This document shows, one piece after another, positions 7,518 to 12,514 of a stretch of 12,514 nucleotides of DNA. Position 1 is the stretch's first letter, and the number at the start of each line of letters is the position of its first letter. Where the stretch lies: assembly GCA_023419055.1 (NCBI GenBank), contig JAEZYO010000843.1, positions 1 through 12,514 of the forward strand. Reading direction: 5' to 3'. The position numbers and the translations under genes are program-made. Origin of the DNA: Pseudomonadota bacterium (GTDB lineage Bacteria; Myxococcota; Polyangia; Polyangiales; Polyangiaceae). Below the pieces are notes generated by a model. It did no database searches. It was not told the DNA's origin and saw nothing but the letters and a program-made list of their open reading frames with translations.

Positions 7518-8632
7518 ACCTCGGGGCCTTGATAGCTGCGCTCGGCAGCTTGGTGCTCGAGCGCGACGCGAACGGCAGGTTCGTTCGCCAGAGCCCTTGC
7601 CCCGAGTGGTGCCGCCCCACCGGCCTTCTCGCGACGCCGCCGAACGATGCTCTCGCGATCGAGAAAATCTTTCCGTACCTGGACAGCTTCCTCCCCGACG
7701 CAGAAGAGGTGTGGTCGTCCAACAAGTCCGGGCCAGTCCGGTCCCAGTTCTGGACTCAGAGGGGCCCGGGCGGAGACGAGGTGCACCTCGAGGCCTATGC
7801 GTTGCGCGTCGACTCGCGCAGCCTGCTCGTCATCAATCGCAATGAAGAGCTGTTTCGACAAACCGAGCTCGTGCTGCAGCGCGCGCGAGAGCTCCGCCTG
7901 GCGCACGATGCGCTGAGCCACGAAGCGAGGCTCAAGGAGCTTCTCGTTCATTCCATCGTTCACGACTTGGTCTCGCCGCTGCATGGCATCTTGGGAGCGC
8001 TTTCGCTGCTCGCGGACCTGCCGCTCGAGCGCGAGGCCGCCGAGCTGACGGACCTCGCGTTGCGCGCGGCGCAGCGGGAAAAGGCGCTGATCGCCGATAT
8101 TCTCGACGTATTCTCCGCCGAACAGCGCACGTTTGCTGCCGCGCCGAACCCTGCCGTAGCGCCCGACTTGGTGCCGGCCATTCTCAAAATCGTCAAGCAA
8201 GCGGAGCCGGCGGCACACGTGCGAGGCAAGCGGCTAGAGGCTCGACTCGGGCAAGACCCGGTGCACGTGGTCGCTGAGGAGACGCACCTCGAGCGCGTGC
8301 TCGCCAACCTGGTCGACAACGCGCTCCGCCACAGCCCGGAGGGACGAACCGTCACCGTCTCGCTCGAGCATGAACCTGGGACCGTGCGAGTCAACGTGGA
8401 CGACGAAGGGCCTGGCGTGGCGAGCGAGGTCTTGCCTCACCTGTTCGAGCTCTTTGCCGGTGGGACGCGGGAGGTTCGTGGCACGGGGATGGGGCTCTAC
8501 TTCTGCAGGGTGACGGTCGAGCGCTGGGGCGGAGGCATCGGCTACGAGCGCAGGCCTCGCGGTGGCTCGCGCTTCTGGATCAGGCTCAACGCGGTGTCGC
8601 CGGGCGAAGCGCTCGCTCACACGCAGGGTTGA
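7514..8632 (+). CDS. soluble histidine kinase with PAS-like sensor domain
   Basis: The kinase has 372 aa from the GTG at 7514, which overlaps the GTPase stop by 4 nt and has GGGAGG at 7504-7509 upstream. Residues about 5-110 look PAS-like (PEWCRPTG, a FLPDAEEVW loop, and a VNLE/LVINRNEE-type final strand), followed by a linking helix about 113-140. The dimerisation/phosphoacceptor segment reads VHDLVSPLHG with His150, a variant of HELRTPL. Asn269 is the N-box (NLVDNALRH); G1 is DDEGPGV (296-302) and G2 is GTGMGL (323-328). No transmembrane segment or receiver domain is present, and no response regulator gene is adjacent, so the partner must be encoded elsewhere. As the last gene of the cassette it is probably controlled by, or reports on, the GTPase/OmpA complex; that link is inferred from the operon only. 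Confidence 0.93.
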   Translation: MNLGALIAALGSLVLERDANGRFVRQSPCPEWCRPTGLLATPPNDALAIEKIFPYLDSFLPDAEEVWSSNKSGPVRSQFWTQRGPGGDEVHLEAYALRVDSRSLLVINRNEELFRQTELVLQRARELRLAHDALSHEARLKELLVHSIVHDLVSPLHGILGALSLLADLPLEREAAELTDLALRAAQREKALIADILDVFSAEQRTFAAAPNPAVAPDLVPAILKIVKQAEPAAHVRGKRLEARLGQDPVHVVAEETHLERVLANLVDNALRHSPEGRTVTVSLEHEPGTVRVNVDDEGPGVASEVLPHLFELFAGGTREVRGTGMGLYFCRVTVERWGGGIGYERRPRGGSRFWIRLNAVSPGEALAHTQG

Positions 8633-8646
8633 GTGGGATTCGCTCC

Positions 8647-8679
8647 GACTCGCTCGCACCAGAGAGCACGCGAGCGGTC
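8647..8679 (+). terminator. weak hairpin after the histidine kinase gene
   Basis: CGCTCGC (8651-8657) pairs with GCGAGCG (8670-8676) over a 12-nt loop; a GAC/GTC extension (8647-8649 with 8677-8679) is possible with one bulged T. No T-run follows. It lies 15 bases after the kinase stop and could be a partial terminator, an mRNA stabiliser, or chance. Confidence 0.28.
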
Positions 8680-8767
8680 GCGCTCTGCCGTAGCGATCAT
8701 CACTACTTGGCGGGTGAGATAGCGAGCGCGAGAAACATCCGGTAACTTGGGAGGCCGGGGATGTTTC

Positions 8768-9046
8768 ATGTCGCTATTCAAGCCGCCGAGTGAACGACCG
8801 CGCGAGGCGATTCCTGCGGTCGCCGAGTCGAAGGAGCAGAACTGTCCGCACATGACGAGCTGCCCGATGTACAGCCTGTTCTCGCTCGCCGGCACGCTAG
8901 AAACTTGGAAGACCAACTATTGCACCGCCGACTACTCGCGCTGTGAGCGCTACGTGCGGAATCGCCAGGGCCGGCAAGTCCCCCAGAACCTCATGCCGAA
9001 CGGCGCGCTGCTACGCAAGCCGTCGTGGCCCGGAGCGTCCAAATGA
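8768..9046 (+). CDS. small four-cysteine protein of unknown function
   Basis: The protein has 92 aa. The frame is open from 8747, but ATG 8768 has GGGG at 8757-8760 seven bases upstream and GGGAGG further away. Cys26 and Cys32 (NCPHMTSCPMY) and Cys52 and Cys59 (NYCTADYSRCERY) form two pairs, CX5C and CX6C, followed by a GRQVPQNLMPNG block. I recognise this as a recurring small family in Gram-negative bacteria, in which the pattern C-P-M-[FY], W, YC, C-x-R-Y, VP-x-x-L-x-PNG is conserved, sometimes fused to signalling domains; its function is unknown to me. The four cysteines suggest metal, iron-sulfur or thiol chemistry. It shares a 4-nt ATGA overlap with a sulfur-compound transporter gene, so a role in sulfur handling or sensing is plausible but unproven. 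Confidence 0.8.
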   Translation: MSLFKPPSERPREAIPAVAESKEQNCPHMTSCPMYSLFSLAGTLETWKTNYCTADYSRCERYVRNRQGRQVPQNLMPNGALLRKPSWPGASK

Positions 9047-9666
9047 CGCACTGGCCTGGTTGGGTCGGCGGGGTCGCGCTCGCGACCGTGATGCTCCTGC
9101 ATTGGTTCGCGACGTCGCGCATGATGGCGGTCTCGGGCCGCGTCACGGCGATGATCGATCGACTGCGGCACGGCGAGCCGGAGGACAGCGGAGAAGAGAT
9201 GACGGAAGCCGAGCTCATCGCGGCGCTCCGTGACCAGACCCGAGCCGCCTTCGGTGACGCCGCCGTTCCCGCCGAGCCCGAAGCGGCCCCGAGAACGAGC
9301 GAACCCTCGAGGGTGAGCGGGCCCGCCCCGATCCCCCGCGCACCGCAGACCTTCCTCGCCCACCCGCTCTTCTTCGTCGCGCTCGCGCTCGGCGGCCTCG
9401 CAGCAGGAAACCTGGACGGCGAACCGACCTGGCTCTTGCGCAGCGAGGGCTTCACGAAATTGACCGGCGGCTCGCCGATCTGGGGCACCGTCGTCCTGGT
9501 GCTCGGCGGAGTGCTCGTCGGCTTCGGCACGCGCATGGCCGGAGGCTGCACCTCGGGTCACGGCCTCTGCGGAGTGAGCCGCGGACAGCGCGGGAGCTTG
9601 CTCGCCACCTGCGCCTTCTTCGGCGGCGGCGTCATCGCCTCATTCATGATCGGGAGCTTGTGGTGA
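9043..9666 (+). CDS. YeeE/YedE-family sulfur-compound transporter, first half
   Basis: The product has 207 aa from the ATG at 9043, which overlaps the previous stop as ATGA. An upstream GTG at 9025 is less likely. Residues 6-25 are a membrane helix (WVGGVALATVMLLHW), then a polar, Ala/Pro-rich linker of about 70 residues that I do not recall in typical YeeE proteins. The transporter core follows, with a helix about 110-125 and the family signature GFGTRMAGGCTSGHGLCGVSRG around Cys169 and Cys176, then a glycine-rich helix. In the YeeE/TsuA family, conserved cysteines line a pathway for thiosulfate or similar sulfur species. Full-length members have two homologous halves; here the second half is the next gene, overlapping by 4 nt. 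The product acts in the inner membrane. Substrate identity (thiosulfate, sulfide, selenium species) cannot be decided from sequence. Confidence 0.88.
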   Translation: MTHWPGWVGGVALATVMLLHWFATSRMMAVSGRVTAMIDRLRHGEPEDSGEEMTEAELIAALRDQTRAAFGDAAVPAEPEAAPRTSEPSRVSGPAPIPRAPQTFLAHPLFFVALALGGLAAGNLDGEPTWLLRSEGFTKLTGGSPIWGTVVLVLGGVLVGFGTRMAGGCTSGHGLCGVSRGQRGSLLATCAFFGGGVIASFMIGSLW

Positions 9667-10097
9667 ACGGCCAAAAAGCGCGTGATCTGGTCGCCGTCAC
9701 GGTCGTGGGCCTCGCCTTCGGCTACGCGCTCAGCCGCGTCGGCTTCAGCTCGTGGGATCGCGTCCACGACATGTTCACGTTCCAGAACTTAGACTTGATG
9801 ATCGCCTTCATGGTCGCGCTGGCCGTGCTCGCACCCGCCTGGGTCATCACGCGCAAGCTCTCCGCTCCGCGCTGGTTACCGCGGCCGATCCACCGCGGAA
9901 CGCTCGCGGGTGGCCTCCTCTTCGGGGTCGGTTGGGCGCTCTCCGGCTCGTGCCCCAGCATCGCCGCGGTTCAGCTCGGCGAGGGCCAGCTCGGCGGCCT
10001 CTTCACCATCGCCGGCATCTTCGCAGGCAACTATCTCTACTCGATCGTGCACGAGCGCTGGTTCCGCTGGAGCACGCAGAGCTGCATGGAGGATTGA
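9663..10097 (+). CDS. DUF6691 (YeeE second-half) transporter subunit
   Basis: The protein has 144 aa from the GTG at 9663 (GTGA overlap with the YeeE half); a second GTG at 9660 is equally in frame. GGGAG at 9651-9656 is 6 nt upstream of 9663. Several membrane helices are visible (RDLVAVTVVGLAFGYALS, LMIAFMVALAVLAPAWV, the FGVGWALSGSC helix, GLFTIAGIFAGNYLY). The signature is GWALSGSCPSIA with Cys97, the counterpart of the GGCTSGH cysteine in the first half. Split YeeE plus DUF6691 pairs are common, and together they should form the pore. Cys142 near the C-terminus is an extra thiol. A hairpin terminator follows 4 bases after the stop. Confidence 0.88.
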   Translation: MNGQKARDLVAVTVVGLAFGYALSRVGFSSWDRVHDMFTFQNLDLMIAFMVALAVLAPAWVITRKLSAPRWLPRPIHRGTLAGGLLFGVGWALSGSCPSIAAVQLGEGQLGGLFTIAGIFAGNYLYSIVHERWFRWSTQSCMED

Positions 10098-10100
10098 AGC

Positions 10101-10119
10101 AGCGCGAATCGCGCTCTTT
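10101..10119 (+). terminator. candidate intrinsic terminator of the YeeE operon
   Basis: AGCGCGA-A-TCGCGCT at 10101-10115 is a perfect 15-nt palindrome around one centre base. As RNA it gives a 6-bp GC-rich stem (AGCGCG with CGCGCT) and an AAU loop. CTTTC follows, a short U-tract only. It begins four bases after the YeeE-operon stop and separates it from the ATPase operon. Confidence 0.5.
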
Positions 10120-10128
10120 CGCGGCCGA

Positions 10129-10143
10129 GATCTCGAGGAGATC
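10129..10143. promoter_or_regulatory. dyad-symmetric site upstream of the ATPase operon
   Basis: GATCTC (10129-10134), GAG spacer, GAGATC (10138-10143) form a perfect 15-nt dyad in the 111-base gap before the ATPase gene. A palindromic CGAGATCTCG at 10126-10135 overlaps it. It may be an operator for a dimeric regulator, or a fortuitous structure; it is followed only by weak -10-like sequence (TAGAAC at 10180-10185). Confidence 0.25.
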
Positions 10144-10208
10144 CCGCCCTTCCGATGGCTCCGAGGCGGCCGCTCGGGGTAGAACTAGGGTCGTCCGGGA
10201 CCCGTGAC

Positions 10209-11582
10209 ATGCTGACGCGGCTACGCATCGAGAACTTCAAGGCGTGGAAGGACACCGGCGAGGTGCGCCTCGCGCCGCTCACCGTGCTCTTCGGCGCCAA
10301 CAGCGCGGGCAAAAGCAGCCTCGGGCATTTGCTGCTCGCGTTGAAGCAGACCGCCGCTTCCGCGGATCGAAGGCGCGCGCTCCACACCGGGGACGAGACC
10401 TCGCTCATCGATCTCGGGACCTTCATCGACGCGCTTCACGGTCGCGATCGGAAGGCGGAGCTCGAGTTCAGCCTGGATTTCACGCTCCCGAACGGGCTGG
10501 CTGTCCAAAATCCCCTCGCCCGGGGAGAGTCATTCAACGGCGACAAGCTCCGTCTGAGCAGCGTCCTCGCGGCATCGTCCCAAGACCAACCGGTGGTGCG
10601 CACCATCCGCTACGAGCTCTTCGCGGGCGACGAGGACATCCTCCGCGCGAGCCTCGAGCAAAGGGACGGCCAGGTAGAGCTTTACGCCGAGCCCTACACG
10701 CTCGAGCGCGCCGTCGGTCGAGAGTGGCCGCTGGATCCGCCGGAGAAGTTCTACCGGATCTCCGATCACTCCCTCGCCCGCTATCAGAACGCCGATTTTC
10801 TGGCGAGCTTCGCACTCGAGGTCGAGCGCACCCTCGCCTCGCTCAGTCACCTCGGGCCGCTTCGTACGCCCCCGCACCGCACTTACGGCTGGGCCGGCAA
10901 TGCCCCGGAGGCCGTCGGTTCGAAGGGCGAGTACGCGATCGCCTGTATCCTCGCGGCCGAAGCGGCCGAGCGCCAGCTGAGCCGCGGCGAGAACAAGCGT
11001 GAACAACCGTTCGCGGAGTTCATCGCCAGTGAGCTCGTCGAGCTCGGCGTGATCAGCAGCTTCTCGGTACACGCTACCGCGCCCGGGCGCAGGGACTACG
11101 AGGTCAAGGTCAAGACACTCGGCGGGCTGACCGACGTCGCGCTACCGGACGTCGGCTTCGGCGTCTCGCAGGTGCTCCCTGCGCTCGTTCAGGCTTTCTA
11201 CTGCCCGCCCGAGTCCATCGTGTGGATGGAGCAGCCCGAGATCCACCTGCATCCGCAGGTCCAGGCAGAGCTCGCAGACGTCTTCATCTCCGCGGTCCAA
11301 GCCTACGAGTCCGGGCGCCCGCGCCACGTCCAGCTCATCGTCGAGACGCACTCGGAACACTTCCTGAACCGCCTTCAGCGGCGCATCGCCGAGGAGGCGC
11401 TCCGCCCGGAAGACGTCGCGATCTATTTCGCGAAGCCGGGCGCCGCAGGGGCTGATCTCGAAGAGCTCGAAGTGAGCCCCTTCGGCGACATCGTGAACTG
11501 GCCCGAAAACTTCTTCGGGGACGACATGCGCGAGATCGTCGCGAGAACCGAGGCGGCGGCGCGACGGCGGGGCAAACCATGA
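10209..11582 (+). CDS. AAA-family ATPase (AAA15/DUF3696, SMC/OLD-like fold)
   Basis: The ATPase has 457 aa from the ATG at 10209; MLTRLRIENFKAWK is the canonical start of this family, so the in-frame ATG at 10155 is rejected. The Walker A loop is GANSAGKSS at 29-37. A long insert, roughly 60-320, is the family's variable domain. The Walker B region is IVWMEQPEIHLHP (Glu341, Glu344), followed by the H-loop segment VETHSEHF with His381. The C-terminal NWPENFFGDD (430-439) is typical of DUF3696. Relatives include SMC/RecF/OLD-like ABC ATPases, which often act as sensors or regulators of a companion effector in anti-phage modules. Here the companion is a PIN-like protein starting within the stop (ATGA). 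The start has a poor ribosome site, and GGGTC/GACCC (10188-10192, 10199-10203) could form a hairpin just upstream. Confidence 0.93.
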   Translation: MLTRLRIENFKAWKDTGEVRLAPLTVLFGANSAGKSSLGHLLLALKQTAASADRRRALHTGDETSLIDLGTFIDALHGRDRKAELEFSLDFTLPNGLAVQNPLARGESFNGDKLRLSSVLAASSQDQPVVRTIRYELFAGDEDILRASLEQRDGQVELYAEPYTLERAVGREWPLDPPEKFYRISDHSLARYQNADFLASFALEVERTLASLSHLGPLRTPPHRTYGWAGNAPEAVGSKGEYAIACILAAEAAERQLSRGENKREQPFAEFIASELVELGVISSFSVHATAPGRRDYEVKVKTLGGLTDVALPDVGFGVSQVLPALVQAFYCPPESIVWMEQPEIHLHPQVQAELADVFISAVQAYESGRPRHVQLIVETHSEHFLNRLQRRIAEEALRPEDVAIYFAKPGAAGADLEELEVSPFGDIVNWPENFFGDDMREIVARTEAAARRRGKP

Positions 11583-12091
11583 CCGTGGTTGTCGACACGA
11601 ACGTCATCCTGGTCGCGAACCGACAGCACGCCGACGTAAGCGAGGCGTGCGTCGCCGCGTGCGCGCAGCGACTCGAGGCCATCATGAGCGGCGAGCGCGT
11701 CGCCATCGACGACGGCTACCGCATCCTGAAGGAGTACCAGCACAAGACCACGCCGCGGGCGGGCAGAGGCCCGGGCGACGTCTTCGTCAAGTGGCTGCTC
11801 CGCAATTCCGAGAACGCACGGCGCTGCGCTCAGGTGGAGCTCGTCGAGCACGCCGAGCGCGGTTTCGAGAGCTTCCCCGACGACGCGCGGCTCACGAGCT
11901 TCGACCCGTCCGACCGCAAGTTCGTCGCCGTCGCTGCGGCGCACCCCGACGCGCCCAGCATCGCCCAGGCAGCAGACTCGAAATGGCTGGGCTGGGCGCC
12001 TGTGCTCGCCGAGCACGGCGTCGAGGTCGACTTCGTCTGCCTCGCGGACATTCAGAGCTTCGACGACAAGAAGAAGGGGCGCACGCGATGA
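11579..12091 (+). CDS. PIN-like nuclease domain protein
   Basis: The protein has 170 aa and starts at the ATG within the ATGA overlap of the ATPase stop. It opens with VVVDTNVIL (Asp6), the first acidic motif of PIN domains. A second acidic site is likely at Asp45/Glu52 in IDDGYRILKEY. Asp112 sits in SFDPSDRKFVAVA and Asp133 in QAADSKWL; these match the usual order Asp, Glu, Asp, Asp of metal-dependent PIN ribonucleases such as VapC. The family fold is Rossmann-like and cuts single-stranded or structured RNA. There is no VapB-like antitoxin gene next to it, so it is not a standard VapBC pair; the neighbouring ATPase and RNA ligase are more likely partners. Residues 161-170 form a basic tail (DKKKGRTR). 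Target RNA and activity are unknown. Confidence 0.82.
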   Translation: MTVVVDTNVILVANRQHADVSEACVAACAQRLEAIMSGERVAIDDGYRILKEYQHKTTPRAGRGPGDVFVKWLLRNSENARRCAQVELVEHAERGFESFPDDARLTSFDPSDRKFVAVAAAHPDAPSIAQAADSKWLGWAPVLAEHGVEVDFVCLADIQSFDDKKKGRTR

Positions 12092-12514
12092 CCGACTTCT
12101 TTCGCTTCCCCCACACGCCTCACCTCGCCTGGCTCGGGGAGGGCAAGCCTCGCGGGGACAAGGTGCTCGCGCCTCTCGAGGCGCGCGAGCTCCTCTCCGC
12201 CGACGTCGTGGTCGAGGAGAAGGTCGACGGAGCGAACCTCGGCTTCTCCGTCGGAGACGACGCGACTCTCCGCGGACAGAACCGCGGCAAGTATCTCGAC
12301 CTCGAAGTGCCGGAGGGCCAGTGGAAGCCGCTCAAGCGCTGGCTCCTGTCGCATCGAGAAGCCCTCGTCGACGCGCTCTTTCCCGATCTCGTGTTGTTCG
12401 GCGAGTGGTGTTACGCCGTGCACAGCGTGCGCTACACGCGGCTACCGGACTGGTTCTTGGCCTTCGACGTCTACGACCGCCGCACGGGCGAGTTCTGGAG
12501 CGCGGACCGGAGAA
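12088..12514 (+). CDS. ATP-dependent RNA ligase (partial, 5' end)
   Basis: The first 142 codons are present; the gene runs off the window. It starts at the ATG in the ATGA overlap with the PIN gene. The nucleotidyltransferase motif I is EEKVDGANLG with the adenylated Lys45. Upstream is FRFPHTPHLAWLG...PRGDK. Motif III is LFGEWCYAVHSV and a motif IIIa-like block is WFLAFDVYD. This matches the small RNA ligase family related to T4 Rnl2 that is found in diverse bacteria. Such enzymes join RNA ends with 3'-OH and 5'-phosphate through a ligase-AMP intermediate. Whether this gene ends with an extra domain, or is followed by a kinase/phosphatase, cannot be seen. Translational coupling to the PIN-like gene suggests linked RNA cutting and sealing, but that is inference. 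Confidence 0.93.
   Translation, partial: MTDFFRFPHTPHLAWLGEGKPRGDKVLAPLEARELLSADVVVEEKVDGANLGFSVGDDATLRGQNRGKYLDLEVPEGQWKPLKRWLLSHREALVDALFPDLVLFGEWCYAVHSVRYTRLPDWFLAFDVYDRRTGEFWSADRR

Noticed and set aside
10155..10208. Earlier in-frame ATG at 10155 for the ATPase, with GAGGAG at 10135-10140
   Set aside because: The ribosome-like site is 14 bases away and the extra residues are not family-like; MLTRLRIENF is the usual start.
11579..12091. The ATPase/PIN pair as a VapBC-type toxin-antitoxin
   Set aside because: The upstream partner is a 457-aa ATPase, not a small DNA-binding antitoxin.
1..12514. tRNA, rRNA, CRISPR array or insertion sequence
   Set aside because: No repeat-spacer pattern, terminal inverted repeats with transposase, or tRNA-like cloverleaf was seen by eye on either strand; gaps between genes are all under 300 bases.

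Overview
The window is GC-rich, densely coded bacterial DNA. A cysteine-patterned lipoprotein of the kind common in myxobacteria, strong G/C third-position bias (which opens long spurious antisense frames) and the overall gene mix suggest a myxobacterium (Myxococcota, probably the Polyangia/Sorangium side). That placement is an inference from gene content only. I see no rRNA, tRNA, CRISPR array, insertion sequence or phage gene.

Layout. (1) 1-1596, plus strand: the 3' end of an LpoB-like penicillin-binding-protein activator, then a COG3014-type outer-membrane lipoprotein, forming a cell-envelope pair. (2) 1684-3198: a complete IMP dehydrogenase of the subtype seen in Tritrichomonas foetus and some bacteria, behind a possible near-leaderless promoter. 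(3) 3215-4450, minus strand: a secreted lipoprotein with several Dickkopf-like cysteine repeats, convergent with IMP dehydrogenase. (4) 4695-8632, plus strand: four overlapping genes encoding a coiled-coil protein, a membrane protein (roadblock-like cytoplasmic domain, one membrane helix, BON, OmpA-like peptidoglycan-binding domain), a Ras/Rab-like small GTPase and a soluble histidine kinase. This looks like one envelope-to-cytoplasm signalling or polarity device. (5) 8768-10097: a four-cysteine small protein and a split YeeE/YedE sulfur-compound transporter (YeeE half plus DUF6691 half), with 4-nt overlaps, ending in a hairpin terminator candidate. (6) 10209-12514: an operon with 4-nt ATGA overlaps encoding a DUF3696-type AAA ATPase, a PIN-like nuclease and an ATP-dependent RNA ligase (cut by the window end). 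This is the best candidate for an undescribed system, because an RNA-cutting enzyme, an RNA-sealing enzyme and an ATPase sensor or motor are co-translated.

The two cassettes worth following up are the GTPase/OmpA/kinase operon and the ATPase/PIN/RNA-ligase operon. The first rests on clear domain motifs; the roadblock-like assignment and the functional link are inference. In the second the families are clear, but the role (defence, RNA repair, or tRNA break-and-repair) is not shown by the sequence.
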